Below, piece by piece: positions 50,903 to 60,671 of a stretch of DNA of 64,000 bases. The number at the start of each line of letters is the position of its first letter. Position 1 is the stretch's first letter. This stretch comes from Psychroflexus aestuariivivens (GTDB lineage: Bacteria; Bacteroidota; Bacteroidia; Flavobacteriales; Flavobacteriaceae): the NCBI RefSeq assembly GCF_004010055.1, contig NZ_RQVT01000056.1, positions 186,001 through 250,000 on the forward strand, written 5' to 3'. The notes below the pieces were generated by a model. It was not told the DNA's origin. It saw nothing but the letters and a program-made list of their open reading frames with translations, and did no database searches. The translations under genes and the position numbers were made by a program.

Positions 50903-51883
50903 CCGCATCCAGAGTTCTTTCAATAATTTCTTGCCATCTTCAGGAGTTTTAGGTTCTTCCTGTATTTCTATACCTTGTTCAGTTGCTACGAGTTTATAGG
51001 AAAATGCAAATTTCGTTTGTGTTGTATCCATACTTATTAAGCCAAATCGCAAATCGTTCAAATATAAATTTTCATTTTTCTTTGTAATTGTATACCAGCC
51101 CTTAGTAACATCTTTCAAACGCTCCAAGTTTTCAAATTGGGACAAATGAGAAATCTTCTCATGATTTTTAGGAAATCGTCTAAAAGAAATTGGTTTGCTA
51201 TCAAAGAATGAATATTCACCAATCAAAAACGCTGATTTTGTCTTCACATTAGCTGACCAAAGCAATGTATTGAAAGCACTTGGTCTTGTATCCATTTCGA
51301 TATAATTGATGTTTTGGTTTTCTAAAGCGGATTCAAACTTTTGATAACCAATAAATTTTAGGAATAAAGAAATCAACAAATAAAAAGTACTCACATACAA
51401 TCCCAATCGATTTATTTTTCTTCGCTTTGGATGGCTTTTTTTGAAACGCATGGCGAGAACAAGACAAGTCAAAAATGGTAAAGTGTAAAGCGGATCTATG
51501 ACAAATATTGACTTGAAAGCCAGACGATATTCAAATGGCCAAAACAATTGTGTTCCCCAAGTCGTAAACATGTCTAACAAAGGATGTGTGAACAAGCACC
51601 AAAACATCATCCAAGTCCAATTTTTGAAATTAGCATCGGAATGAATCTTAGACAAAACGTAACCCAAGATTGGAGATAATAATATAGCAAAACCTATAGA
51701 ATGCGAGAAACCACGATGAATTTCTAAAGCTGTGACCGTATCAAAAAAGTTTCCGACAATAATATCCAAATCAGGTATCGTACCAGCAATAGCGCCATAA
51801 ACAATTGCTTTGTTGCCGACTTTCCTTCCTAAAGCTGCTTCACCAACCGCTGCTCCCAGCACTATTTGAGTTAAAGAATCCAC
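50888..51883 (-). CDS. Membrane-bound metal-dependent hydrolase (YdjM/DUF457 family)
   Basis: A 331-residue membrane protein. It starts with the family signature DSLTQIVLGAAVGEAALGRKVG, then GAIAGTIPDLDI (Asp pair), HRGFSHS and THPLLDMFTTWGTQLFWP, whose His and Asp residues are likely metal ligands. Four or five helices make the N-terminal half; the C-terminal 130 residues are soluble. The start codon is GTG, which overlaps the TAG stop of the aspartate kinase gene (TAGTG). Function uncertain, phospholipase or stress-linked hydrolase in relatives. Confidence 0.88.
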   Translation of the reverse strand: MDSLTQIVLGAAVGEAALGRKVGNKAIVYGAIAGTIPDLDIIVGNFFDTVTALEIHRGFSHSIGFAILLSPILGYVLSKIHSDANFKNWTWMMFWCLFTHPLLDMFTTWGTQLFWPFEYRLAFKSIFVIDPLYTLPFLTCLVLAMRFKKSHPKRRKINRLGLYVSTFYLLISLFLKFIGYQKFESALENQNINYIEMDTRPSAFNTLLWSANVKTKSAFLIGEYSFFDSKPISFRRFPKNHEKISHLSQFENLERLKDVTKGWYTITKKNENLYLNDLRFGLISMDTTQTKFAFSYKLVATEQGIEIQEEPKTPEDGKKLLKELWMRLKGN

Positions 51884-53133
51884 TAAGTTGCGACGAGTTG
51901 AATGGTTTCTTTATGCATTTGTCTTAAAAGTATCGTTTTATCCTTCTCTATTCTTGCAATAGCTTCATCATCATAATGGCGAATAGTGAATAATGACACT
52001 CCTTTTTGGTAGGTGACTTTAAATTTCGCTTTTAAAATTTCAATGAGTTTGTCAACGTTTTTAAATTTATTATCAACGCACACAGAAAAACTAATGGCAG
52101 AATTTTGAATCAAGTCAACTTTTACTTGATGTTTATGAAATAAAGCAAAAACTTCACTAATATTTTCTTCAACGAAAAATGAAAAATCTAAAGTTGAAAG
52201 CGACATAAATACCAAGTTTCTTTTAACGATAAAACAAGGTAAAAGTGGATTTAGTAATTTACCTTTTCCAACTTTAGTTCCTGGATTTTCGGGATTGTAA
52301 AAAGATTTCACGAACAATGGAATTTCTTTTTGCTGCAAAGGCTGAAGCGTTTTTGGATGAATAACTGATGCGCCGTAAAACGCTAATTCTATAGCTTCTT
52401 CATATGAAATCTGTTCAAGCAAAGTTGTGTTTTCAAAAACATTAGGATCGCCATTTAGCACGCCTTGAACATCTTTCCATATCGTAACATTTTCAGCATT
52501 CAAACAATATGCGAAAATTCCGGCAGTGTAATCAGAGCCTTCCCGACCCAGTGTTGTCGAAAAATTATTTTGATCTGAACCTATAAATCCTTGTGTTAAG
52601 CTTAATTCGTCTGGATTGATATGTTTCAGGATTTTTTGCTGAGTATTATCCCAATTCACTTCGGCATCGCGATAAGTATCATCCGTATATATCAAATTTC
52701 TGCAATCATGCCAAGAATTTTCTAAACCTACAGATTTCAAATAATAGCTAATAATACTAGTGCTGATTAGCTCACCAAAACCAACGACTTGATCATAGAC
52801 AAAATCATAATTTGGTGATTTATTTCGGTCGAAAAAAATGCTTAGTTCGTCGAAAAAATAATTAACCTTAGTATACGCAGGATTATTTTTATCCTCAAAA
52901 AGTTCATCTAAAATATCGTAATGGGCTTTTTTGAGTTCAGCAATCGCAGCGGAAAAATCTTTGTTTTTTTCAAAATATAAATCAATAATGTATTCTAAAG
53001 CGTTGGTGGTTTTGCCCATAGCTGAAATCACAACAACCTTTTGTTTAGGACCAGTAGTTTTTAAAACTTTTGCAACATTCCTAACACCTTTTGCATCTTT
53101 GACCGATGCCCCACCAAATTTGAAAATCTGCAT
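51883..53133 (-). CDS. Aspartate kinase
   Basis: A 416-residue enzyme that phosphorylates aspartate in the first step of lysine, threonine and methionine synthesis. The kinase domain starts FKFGGASVKDAKGVRNVA and contains TLGREGSDYTAGIFAYCL and KDVQGVLNGDPNVF. C-terminal residues from about 300 form ACT domains (NISEVFALFHKHQVKVDLIQNSAISFSVCVDN), which would allow feedback inhibition. Monofunctional, without a homoserine dehydrogenase domain. Confidence 0.94.
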   Translation of the reverse strand: MQIFKFGGASVKDAKGVRNVAKVLKTTGPKQKVVVISAMGKTTNALEYIIDLYFEKNKDFSAAIAELKKAHYDILDELFEDKNNPAYTKVNYFFDELSIFFDRNKSPNYDFVYDQVVGFGELISTSIISYYLKSVGLENSWHDCRNLIYTDDTYRDAEVNWDNTQQKILKHINPDELSLTQGFIGSDQNNFSTTLGREGSDYTAGIFAYCLNAENVTIWKDVQGVLNGDPNVFENTTLLEQISYEEAIELAFYGASVIHPKTLQPLQQKEIPLFVKSFYNPENPGTKVGKGKLLNPLLPCFIVKRNLVFMSLSTLDFSFFVEENISEVFALFHKHQVKVDLIQNSAISFSVCVDNKFKNVDKLIEILKAKFKVTYQKGVSLFTIRHYDDEAIARIEKDKTILLRQMHKETIQLVAT

Positions 53134-53150
53134 ATTCTTAGTTTAGTTTT

Positions 53151-53621
53151 TTAATTGAAATTTTTAATTTGATCTTCATCCAATTGGACTGTTCGCCAAT
53201 CTTTGAATACTTTTGCGCCGTACTTTTCATAAAAACCAATAGCGTCGATGTTCCAATCCAAAACCACCCATTCTACCCGTTTTATCTTCTGAGTTTTAGC
53301 ATAAATTACAACAGCTTCAAAAAGTGTTTTTCCAATGGATTTGCCACGCATAGATTTGGTGACGATCAAATCTTCTAAATGAACCGTTTTACCTTTCCAA
53401 GTTGAAAATCGTGAATAAAACAAAGCCATTCCAACAACTTTCTGATCGACTTCAGCTACAAAGCATTTGAATAAAGGCGAATCACCAAAACCATAGGTTT
53501 TCAAATCTTTTACAGAAATTTTGACAGCGTCTGATTCTTTTTCAAAAGCAGCCAACTCCTTGATTAAATCTAGGATTTGAGGTAAATCTTCAGGAGTAGC
53601 AAAACGAATTTTAAAATCCAT
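53151..53621 (-). CDS. GNAT family N-acetyltransferase (diamine/thialysine acetyltransferase-like)
   Basis: A 156-residue GNAT enzyme. The acetyl-CoA loop is VTKSMRGKSIGKTLFEAVV. LEDLIVT before it and RVEWVVLDWNIDAIGFYEKYGAKVFKDW after it resemble eukaryotic SSAT2-type thialysine or diamine acetyltransferases. The ATG at 53621 is chosen because the 10-residue upstream extension does not fit the family. 17 bases upstream of the aspartate kinase gene. Confidence 0.88.
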   Translation of the reverse strand: MDFKIRFATPEDLPQILDLIKELAAFEKESDAVKISVKDLKTYGFGDSPLFKCFVAEVDQKVVGMALFYSRFSTWKGKTVHLEDLIVTKSMRGKSIGKTLFEAVVIYAKTQKIKRVEWVVLDWNIDAIGFYEKYGAKVFKDWRTVQLDEDQIKNFN

Positions 53622-53698
53622 AACCTTTATTTTTGGGGTAAAAATAATCAAGATGAAATTAAAAAGCCTCAGTTTATGAAATCGATAATGTTTTTTTC

Positions 53699-53706
53699 TA
53701 TTTTTG
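53699..53706 (+). promoter_or_regulatory. Promoter -7 element for fbp (TATTTTTG)
   Basis: TAnnTTTG match 22 bases before the ATG at 53729. Confidence 0.52.
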
Positions 53707-53728
53707 CCGAAACTACAACGTTTTCGTT

Positions 53729-54751
53729 ATGAAAAAAACCAACCAAACTCTAGGCGAGTTTATTATTGAAAATCAAAAAGCTTTTAAATATACTTCTGGT
53801 GAACTCTCACGACTTATTAATTCTATAAGATTAGCGGCTAAAGTGGTCAACCACGAAGTCAACAAAGCTGGTTTAGTCGATATTCTGGGAGATCATGGTG
53901 AACAAAACGTTCAAGGTGAAGATCAAAAAAAGTTGGACGTGTATGCCAACGAAAAATTTATCCAGACCTTAATCAATAGAGAAATTGTCTGTGGAATTGC
54001 TTCAGAAGAGAATGACAATTTTATCACCATTCAGGGAAATAACAAAGATCATAAAAATAAATATGTTGTCTTGATGGATCCACTTGACGGCAGTTCCAAT
54101 ATAGATGTGAATGTGTCTGTGGGAACAATTTTTTCAATTTACCGTCGCGTGACCCCAGTTGGACAACCGGTAGAAATTGAAGACTTTCTGCAACCAGGAA
54201 ATCAACAAGTTGCTGCAGGTTATATAATTTATGGGACATCTACAATGCTAGTATACACAACTGGTCACGGTGTCAATGGTTTCACACTGAATCCCGCTAT
54301 TGGGACATATTATTTGTCTCATCCTGACATTAAAATCCCAGAAGATGGCAAAATTTACTCCATCAACGAAGGAAATTATATTCATTTTCCACAAGGTGTA
54401 AAAGATTACATCAAATTCTGCCAAGCACAACGCGACATCGACCCTTATACTTCAAGATATATTGGCTCTTTGGTTTCGGATTTTCATAGAAATATGATCA
54501 AAGGTGGTATTTATATGTATCCAAAAAGTTCGAGTGCAGAAAAGGGAAAATTACGTTTGCTTTATGAATGCAACCCTATGGCATTTATCGCAGAACAGGC
54601 TGGCGGAATTGCTTCAGACGGTTATCAAAGAATTTTGGACATCAAACCAACCGAGCTTCATGAACGCGTGCCATTTTTTTGCGGTAGTAAAAACATGGTA
54701 AAAAAAGCTGAGGAATGTATGAAAAAAGCTGATGAAGTTCAGTCTTGTTGA
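53729..54751 (+). CDS. fbp: Fructose-1,6-bisphosphatase, class 1
   Basis: A 340-residue gluconeogenic enzyme. Metal and phosphate motifs are complete: EEND for the first site, [23 protein letters not shown], the substrate loop [23 protein letters not shown] and [20 protein letters not shown]. Length is usual for class 1. Single gene with its own promoter and a strong terminator. Confidence 0.97.
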   Translation: MKKTNQTLGEFIIENQKAFKYTSGELSRLINSIRLAAKVVNHEVNKAGLVDILGDHGEQNVQGEDQKKLDVYANEKFIQTLINREIVCGIASEENDNFITIQGNNKDHKNKYVVLMDPLDGSSNIDVNVSVGTIFSIYRRVTPVGQPVEIEDFLQPGNQQVAAGYIIYGTSTMLVYTTGHGVNGFTLNPAIGTYYLSHPDIKIPEDGKIYSINEGNYIHFPQGVKDYIKFCQAQRDIDPYTSRYIGSLVSDFHRNMIKGGIYMYPKSSSAEKGKLRLLYECNPMAFIAEQAGGIASDGYQRILDIKPTELHERVPFFCGSKNMVKKAEECMKKADEVQSC

Positions 54752-54780
54752 ATTGAGTGTTAAGATTGATTTCTAAGCTG

Positions 54781-54818
54781 AAAACGGCTAAATGTAGTTT
54801 GTCACATTTAGCCGTTTT
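54781..54818. terminator. Bidirectional intrinsic terminator
   Basis: AAAACGGCTAAATG pairs perfectly with CATTTAGCCGTTTT (14 bp, 10-base loop), followed by TTTTTG on +. Between convergent fbp and the TerB-like gene. Confidence 0.87.
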
Positions 54819-54846
54819 TGATTTATATAGCTAGATTAATCAGAAA

Positions 54847-55275
54847 TTAATCATCTGAATCGATAAAATTCTTGTAAGTTTCAAATGAAAATTTTCCTGA
54901 GAATAATATTACCGATTTTCTTATAATTTCACTGGCATCTTGTTCAGTAAATCCAAGTCCAACTGCGTAGCGGTTCAATAAAAAAGACTCCACTTCATCC
55001 ATTTGTCCATCGATGAAAATAATTTTCAACAAATCGAAAAGATATTCTAAGCGCTGTTCTTTGGAGCCAATAGAGTGTACCGGATAAGCACCTGGATTTT
55101 CTAGAATTTGTTCATAATCTGAATCTGAAATATCAAATTTCTTGGAAAATCTTTTAAGCAAAGTTTCTTCAACAGGTGTTATTTTACCATCAGAAGCGGC
55201 TAAATTTACAATGTTTGCAAAATGGTTGATTCGTGTGGATTTTCTAGTATTTTCGTAAATATCTTCAGCTGACAT
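54847..55275 (-). CDS. TerB-like domain protein
   Basis: A 142-residue helical protein whose core matches the TerB/tellurite-resistance fold: FANIVNLAASDGKITPVEETLLKRFSKKFDIS, then LEYLFDLLKIIFIDGQMDEVESFLLNRYAVGLGF. Each repeat carries the D-G-K/D-G-Q pattern with a downstream Glu as in metal-coordinating TerB domains. The ATG at 55275 (MSAEDIYENTRK) is preferred over a longer frame. Function unknown in this context. Confidence 0.85.
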   Translation of the reverse strand: MSAEDIYENTRKSTRINHFANIVNLAASDGKITPVEETLLKRFSKKFDISDSDYEQILENPGAYPVHSIGSKEQRLEYLFDLLKIIFIDGQMDEVESFLLNRYAVGLGFTEQDASEIIRKSVILFSGKFSFETYKNFIDSDD

Positions 55276-55359
55276 AAAATAAAGTTTTTTAGGGTGTAAA
55301 GATAATATTATTTTGCGATGCCTATTTAAAAGAATATTGATTTTTGTAATTTGCAAAAT

Positions 55360-55791
55360 ATGAAAAAGAAAACAATTGGAAGATTAGATCGTGTGGAGTT
55401 TCCGGACCTTAACTTAAAAGAAATTTCGGTGAAAATTGACACGGGCGCCTACACTTCCTCCATTCACTGTGAAAATATTGAAGAAATTGATGGTGTTTTG
55501 CATTGTATTTTCCTTGATAATGAACATCCCGAATACAATCATAAAGCCTTTAGTTTCAATGAATACAATAAAATAAGAGTTAAAAGTAGTAACGGAATCG
55601 CACAAAGTAGGTATGAAATAAAATCCCGAATTAAAATTTTTGGAAAAATCTATAAAATTTCACTTTCTTTGAGCAATCGAAAAGAAATGAAGCATCCTGT
55701 ACTTTTGGGACGTAAATTTCTAAACAAAAAATTTATAGTTGACCCAGAATTGAAAGATTTATCATATAACGCCACTCAAAATGAACATTAA
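55360..55791 (+). CDS. Retropepsin-like aspartic protease of the RimK cluster
   Basis: A 143-residue single-domain aspartic protease. The catalytic motif is DTGAYTSS at residues 27-34. Hydrophobic strands [31 protein letters not shown] follow, including the conserved LLGR. Members are often labelled ATP-dependent zinc protease, but the DTG motif makes a retropepsin-like fold clear. It overlaps the rimK gene by 11 bases. Comparative work on ATP-grasp amidoligases links such proteases to RimK, probably to remove or trim added residues. Confidence 0.87.
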   Translation: MKKKTIGRLDRVEFPDLNLKEISVKIDTGAYTSSIHCENIEEIDGVLHCIFLDNEHPEYNHKAFSFNEYNKIRVKSSNGIAQSRYEIKSRIKIFGKIYKISLSLSNRKEMKHPVLLGRKFLNKKFIVDPELKDLSYNATQNEH

Positions 55792-56653
55792 AATTCTCTC
55801 CAGAAATCCAAACCTTTATTCAACAAAAAGATTGGTGGAGGCTGCCAAAAAAAGAAAACATGACGTCCAAGTCATCGATCCGTTAAAATGCGATTTGGTG
55901 ATTGAAAAACGCAACCCAAATATCTATTATAAAGGTAATTATATTCTAGACACAGACGCCATTATTCCCAGAATTGGTGCCTCTGTAACCTTTTATGGAA
56001 CGGCAGTTGTAAGACAATTTGAAATGATGGGCGCTTTCAGTACTATTGATTCTGAAGCTTTGGTAAGAAGTCGAGATAAGCTGAGAAGTCTACAAGTTTT
56101 GTCCAGAGCTAAAATCGGTCTTCCAAAAACTGTTTTTACCAATTATTCCAGAGATGTCAACGGCGTTATTGAGCAAGTTGGTGGCACACCACTAGTTATT
56201 AAACTTTTGGAAGGCACGCAAGGTTTAGGAGTTGTTTTAGCCGAAACCAAAAACGCAGCGAAATCAGTAATAGAAGCTTTCAACGGTCTTCAAGCTAGAG
56301 TAATCGTTCAAGAATTTATCAAAGAAGCTAAAGGAGCAGATATCCGTGTTTTTGTGGTAGATGGTCACGTTGTTGGCGCAATGAAACGCCAAGGCAAAGA
56401 AGGTGAATTCAGATCCAACTTGCACCAAGGCGGTTCTGCTGAAGTGATTGAACTTTCTGACGAAGAAGAAATTGCGGCTATCAAAGCTGCAAAAGCTATG
56501 CGCTTGGGAGTTGCTGGTGTAGATTTATTACAGAGTTCACGTGGTCCTCTTATTTTGGAAGTCAATTCTTCTCCTGGATTGGAAGGCATCGAAAAGGCTA
56601 CTGGTAAAGATATTGCTAAAAACATTATTCAGTACATCGAAAAAAATGTTTAA
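55781..56653 (+). CDS. rimK: RimK family ATP-grasp ligase
   Basis: A 290-residue ATP-grasp amidoligase related to RimK, which adds glutamates to ribosomal protein S6. N-terminal domain begins [54 protein letters not shown] is a family signature. ATP binding includes [17 protein letters not shown]; the metal site is [13 protein letters not shown]. The preceding protease and following aspartoacylase-type hydrolase suggest a peptide-tagging and -removal system. Confidence 0.93.
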   Translation: MNIKILSRNPNLYSTKRLVEAAKKRKHDVQVIDPLKCDLVIEKRNPNIYYKGNYILDTDAIIPRIGASVTFYGTAVVRQFEMMGAFSTIDSEALVRSRDKLRSLQVLSRAKIGLPKTVFTNYSRDVNGVIEQVGGTPLVIKLLEGTQGLGVVLAETKNAAKSVIEAFNGLQARVIVQEFIKEAKGADIRVFVVDGHVVGAMKRQGKEGEFRSNLHQGGSAEVIELSDEEEIAAIKAAKAMRLGVAGVDLLQSSRGPLILEVNSSPGLEGIEKATGKDIAKNIIQYIEKNV

Positions 56654-57622
56654 ATGCCGGAAATTGATTCTAAAAATGTACTCCATATATTAGACAGAAA
56701 AGTTTATCCTGGTGAAAAAGCGCGCATTAATTTCAACACAGCAAAACTTTACACGACAACCTCTGTAGAAGTTCCTGTTATTATTGAGCGTGCTAAAAAA
56801 TCTGGACCTGTTATTTTGATTACAGCCGGTATTCATGGCGACGAAATAAATGGTGTTGAGACCGTAAGGCAAATTATTTCAAAAGGCATCAACAAACCAA
56901 AGCGAGGCACTATAATTTGTGTTCCTGTTTTGAATGTGTTTGGGTTTTTGAATATGAAACGAGAATTTCCTGACGGTAGAGATTTAAACAGAATGTTTCC
57001 AGGAACGAAAAAAGGATCATTAGCAAGTCGATTTGCTTACCAATTTTCTACAGAAATATTACCGGTTGTGGATATTTGTTTAGACTTTCATACTGGCGGC
57101 GCGAGTCGATTCAATGCAGCGCAAATTAGAATCGACAAAAATGATCCTAACGCAGAAGATCTTGCCAAAATTTTCTGTGCACCATTTACAGTTTATTCCT
57201 CTACAATAAAAAACTCTTACCGAATGACTTGTGTTAAGCAAGGAAAGTCAGTTTTATTATTTGAAGGCGGAAAATCCCAAGACAATAATAAAGAAATTTC
57301 AAAATTTGGTGTAGACGGTATAAAACGCATTTTACATCATTTTGAAATGCTGAAACCAAACTTCGACATTGAAACGCCTGAAAGTGAAACTAAATTCATT
57401 TCTAGTACTTATTGGATTCGAGCAAAATATAGTGGTCTTTTGCATGTCAAAATTCCCATAGGAAAATTTGTGATAAAAGGCGAATTTATTGCAACAATTA
57501 CAGACCCTTATGGTACATTTCGACATAAAGTAAAAGCGAGTAACGATGGCTATATTATCAATGCCAACCAATCGCCCATTGTTTACCAAGGTGATGCTAT
57601 TTTTCATATTTCTAAATCATAA
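56654..57622 (+). CDS. Succinylglutamate desuccinylase/aspartoacylase-type carboxypeptidase
   Basis: A 322-residue zinc hydrolase of the M14-like AspA family. The zinc ligands are His61 and Glu64 (AGIHGDEINGVE) and His146 (LDFHTGGASRFNAAQIR). NRMFPGTKKGSLASRFAYQF contains the substrate-carboxylate Arg. The C-terminal region is a lipoyl-like domain (GLLHVKIPIGKFVIKGEFIATITDP). It begins the base after the rimK stop. Likely to cleave the acidic residues that RimK adds. Confidence 0.9.
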   Translation: MPEIDSKNVLHILDRKVYPGEKARINFNTAKLYTTTSVEVPVIIERAKKSGPVILITAGIHGDEINGVETVRQIISKGINKPKRGTIICVPVLNVFGFLNMKREFPDGRDLNRMFPGTKKGSLASRFAYQFSTEILPVVDICLDFHTGGASRFNAAQIRIDKNDPNAEDLAKIFCAPFTVYSSTIKNSYRMTCVKQGKSVLLFEGGKSQDNNKEISKFGVDGIKRILHHFEMLKPNFDIETPESETKFISSTYWIRAKYSGLLHVKIPIGKFVIKGEFIATITDPYGTFRHKVKASNDGYIINANQSPIVYQGDAIFHISKS

Positions 57623-57627
57623 TAGTT

Positions 57628-58203
57628 ATGACAAAATCTGAATTGAGACAGAAATATAAAAGATTACGCGCTGAAATGACTGAAACTGAAATTGACAATG
57701 AAAGCTTAAAAATTGCCAATAAATGTTTAGAGTTAGATATTTGGAATTTTGAATATTATCATCTTTTCTTATCGATAAAGCGTCAAAAAGAAATAAATAC
57801 AGAATACATTCTTCAAATTATTTACGGCAAAGATGGTAATGTCGTGGTTCCAAAGATGGATATTTCAGAACGAAGCCTTTCACATTTTCTTCTCACAGAT
57901 TCAACTTCATTGAAACTTAACGATTGGAATATTCCAGAGCCACAAAATGGAATTCAAGTTTTTCCTTCACAAATCGATGTGGTTTTTATCCCACTCATGG
58001 CTTTTGACAAAATCGGTAATCGTATAGGTTATGGAAAAGGTTTTTATGATGGGTTTCTGAAAGACTGCAAAGCAGATGTTATAAAAATAGGTTTGTCCTT
58101 TTTTTCTTCAGAAGACAATATTATTCCTACAGAACTACATGATATTCCTTTAGATTTTTGTGTAACGCCAGATAAAATTTACAAATTTAACAGCAAAGTA
58201 TAA
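57628..58203 (+). CDS. 5-formyltetrahydrofolate cyclo-ligase
   Basis: A 191-residue enzyme that converts 5-formyl-THF to methenyl-THF with ATP. N-terminal KSELRQKYKRLRAEMT, the folate-site VVPKM and PEP segments, and the ATP-site motif GNRIGYGKGFYDGFL are all present. Last gene of the RimK run (5-base gap). Its stop directly abuts the stop of the convergent small Cys-rich gene. Confidence 0.93.
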   Translation: MTKSELRQKYKRLRAEMTETEIDNESLKIANKCLELDIWNFEYYHLFLSIKRQKEINTEYILQIIYGKDGNVVVPKMDISERSLSHFLLTDSTSLKLNDWNIPEPQNGIQVFPSQIDVVFIPLMAFDKIGNRIGYGKGFYDGFLKDCKADVIKIGLSFFSSEDNIIPTELHDIPLDFCVTPDKIYKFNSKV

Positions 58204-58332
58204 TTATTTTGTACATCCACAATCTGAAATTCCACAAGCTGATTTAGATTTTTTTTGAGGCCAAAAATATTTTTTAACCAAAAATGTAAGTGCTAAAATA
58301 AATGTCAATAAGACTAAAATTTCCTGAATCAT
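58204..58332 (-). CDS. FeoB-associated Cys-rich membrane protein
   Basis: A 42-residue protein: one transmembrane helix (about residues 4-20, ILVLLTFILALTFLV), a basic turn (KKYFWPQKKSKS) and a C-terminal cysteine cluster ACGISDCGCTK with three Cys. This matches the FeoB-associated Cys-rich family that follows feoB in many bacteria and is thought to help FeoB, perhaps in place of FeoC. It starts 7 bases after feoB. Its stop is next to that of the convergent cyclo-ligase gene with no gap. Confidence 0.85.
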   Translation of the reverse strand: MIQEILVLLTFILALTFLVKKYFWPQKKSKSACGISDCGCTK

Positions 58333-58339
58333 ATTTCTT

Positions 58340-60442
58340 TTATTTTAAAATTTGAAATGCTAAAAATGCAACAACATATGCAAATCCCGACATTCCGAAA
58401 AGTTGTATTAACGGCCATTTCCAAGTGCCAGTTTCTATTTTTACAATTGCCAAAGTACTCATACATTGCATAGCAAAAGCATAAAATAATAATAAGCTGA
58501 TTCCGCTGGCAAATGTAAATAATGGACCACCTAAAACAGGATTGGTTTCTGCGGCCATTCGCTTTTTAATAGTTTGTTCATCTTCGCTTCCAACGCTATA
58601 GATAGTTGCTAAAGTTCCTACAAAAACCTCTCTAGCTGCAAAAGAACTAATAATGGCAATGCCAATTTTCCAATCGTAACCGAGTGGCGTTACCACTGGT
58701 TCGATAGCACGACCTGCATGTCCAATATAAGAATTCTTTAATTTATAAGACGCTATTTTAGTATCGATTTCTTCCTGTGTTAAGTTTTCAGTTTCAATAT
58801 TGTTGGTAACGATTTCTTCAGCATTATCAAAATCGTCCGTTGGACCGTAACTCGCCAATACCCACAAAATAATAGAAATGGCAAGTATTATTTTCCCTGC
58901 ACCAACCACAAAAGATTTGGTTTTTTCAAAGACAGTAAATGCAATATTTTTTAAAATCGGCATTTTGTAATCTGGCATTTCTACTACAAAATAAGATTTG
59001 AATTTTATTTTTAGAACTTTACTCGCCAACCAACCTGAAAGCACTGCTGTGGCAAAGCCAAGTAAATACAGCAACATTAATGTAATTCCTTGGTAATTGA
59101 ATAATCCAAGCCAACGCTCATCTGGAATAACTAAAGCAATTATAATGAGATAGACTGGCAATCTTGCTGAACATGTAGTAAACGGAACAACAAGAATTGT
59201 GACTAAACGTTCTTTCCAGCTTTCAATATTTCTGGCTGCCATTACGGCTGGAATGGCACAAGCCGTTCCAGAAATTAGCGGAACAACACTTTTACCACTC
59301 ATTCCAAATTTCCGCATGATTCTGTCCATTAAGAAAACAACACGACTCATATAGCCAGTTTCTTCCAAAATCGAAATAAATAGAAAAAGAAAGGCAATTT
59401 GAGGTACAAAAATTACAATTCCGCCTATGCCAGGTATAATGCCTTCTGAAATTAGATCTGTAAACATTCCAGGAGGAAGCGTGCTTGTAACAAATTCACT
59501 AAGTTTCAGAAAACTTTCATCAATTAAATCCATTGGATAAGCTGACCATTCATAAATAGTCTGAAAAATTAAAAATAAAATAGCAACGAAAATTACATAA
59601 CCCCAAACTTTGTGAATTAATATTCTATCTAAAGTTGCTCTTAAGCCTTTCGCCAATGCTAAATCTTTAGTCAAAGTGGCTTTCAAAGTTTCATTTATAA
59701 ATTGGTAACGCTTGATGGTTTCTTTCTGCTGAAGACGTTTCAAATCAGAGGTTGACTTAGGAGTGAAACCATTTTGTGTTTGAATTTCATTTCGCTTTGT
59801 CGTCCCGAAATTGACGTCTTGGGTAATTACCAACCATAATTTGTACAAATCTTGATTTGGATAAGCTTTTCTAAGTGCGCCAAAATATTCAGTGTCTATT
59901 TCTGAAGCTTGCAAACAAGGTTTTGTAGAAAGATTTTGGTAATTGGCAATTTGTTGTTTCAAGCCGTCAAAACCTGTCCCTTTTCTAGCACTTATCAAAC
60001 TAATTTTAGTGTTTAGACGTTTTTCCAAACCTTCAACATCCAGTTCAATACCTTTGCGCTCCATACGATCCGCCATATTAATGGCTAGAATTGTTGGTAA
60101 GCCAAGATCTTTGATTTGTGTGAAAAGCAACAAATTCCTTTTCAGATTTTCAATATCACTAACCACAACCACAACATCTGGATAATCTTTATCCTTCTTA
60201 TTCATCAATAATTCGATGACAACGTTTTCGTCCAAAGATGTGGCATTCAAACTATAAGTTCCTGGAAGATCTAGAATATGAGCTTTCAGGTTTCTACTTA
60301 GTTTTATAGAGCCTTCCTTCTTATCAACCGTAATTCCAGGATAATTTCCTACTTTTTGATTGAGGCCTGTAAGATTATTAAAGACTGAGGTTTTGCCTGT
60401 ATTGGGATTACCAACTAAAGCAACATTGATTTGTTTACTCAT
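58340..60442 (-). CDS. feoB: Ferrous iron transport protein B
   Basis: A 700-residue inner-membrane Fe(II) transporter. The GTPase domain has G1 GNPNTGKT (residues 11-18), DLPG (58-61) and NMAD (122-125). After a spacer of about 100 residues the two Gate domains carry FVPQIAFLFLFISILEETGYMSR, SGTACAIPAVMAAR, TTCSARLPVYLI and AREVFVG. Length is usual. It overlaps feoA by 8 bases. Confidence 0.97.
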   Translation of the reverse strand: MSKQINVALVGNPNTGKTSVFNNLTGLNQKVGNYPGITVDKKEGSIKLSRNLKAHILDLPGTYSLNATSLDENVVIELLMNKKDKDYPDVVVVVSDIENLKRNLLLFTQIKDLGLPTILAINMADRMERKGIELDVEGLEKRLNTKISLISARKGTGFDGLKQQIANYQNLSTKPCLQASEIDTEYFGALRKAYPNQDLYKLWLVITQDVNFGTTKRNEIQTQNGFTPKSTSDLKRLQQKETIKRYQFINETLKATLTKDLALAKGLRATLDRILIHKVWGYVIFVAILFLIFQTIYEWSAYPMDLIDESFLKLSEFVTSTLPPGMFTDLISEGIIPGIGGIVIFVPQIAFLFLFISILEETGYMSRVVFLMDRIMRKFGMSGKSVVPLISGTACAIPAVMAARNIESWKERLVTILVVPFTTCSARLPVYLIIIALVIPDERWLGLFNYQGITLMLLYLLGFATAVLSGWLASKVLKIKFKSYFVVEMPDYKMPILKNIAFTVFEKTKSFVVGAGKIILAISIILWVLASYGPTDDFDNAEEIVTNNIETENLTQEEIDTKIASYKLKNSYIGHAGRAIEPVVTPLGYDWKIGIAIISSFAAREVFVGTLATIYSVGSEDEQTIKKRMAAETNPVLGGPLFTFASGISLLLFYAFAMQCMSTLAIVKIETGTWKWPLIQLFGMSGFAYVVAFLAFQILK

Positions 60443-60668
60443 CCACTTTTAATTCAATATTAATCAATCTAGCAGTTTCCCTTCGTATTGACAGGTAAGT
60501 ATCATTTATATTAAGATATAATGGATCTTTGAAAGGTGCTATTTGAACCAATTCGACTTCATTTCCAGGCAAGCAACCCATTTCAAGAAGTTTCAATGGA
60601 ATATCATCAGAATTCATTTCACCGATAATAGCTTTCTGTCCTTTTTTGAGATCAATGATTGTCAGCAT
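60435..60668 (-). CDS. feoA: Ferrous iron transport protein A
   Basis: A 77-residue SH3-like protein: LTIIDLKKGQKAIIGEM then LKLLEMGCLPGNEVELVQIAPFKDPLYLNIND, a full FeoA fold. The ATG at 60668 is chosen; an upstream in-frame start (60692) would lie over the -7 element and operator. First gene of feoA-feoB-Cys-rich. Confidence 0.95.
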   Translation of the reverse strand: MLTIIDLKKGQKAIIGEMNSDDIPLKLLEMGCLPGNEVELVQIAPFKDPLYLNINDTYLSIRRETARLINIELKVDE

Positions 60669-60671
60669 GCT

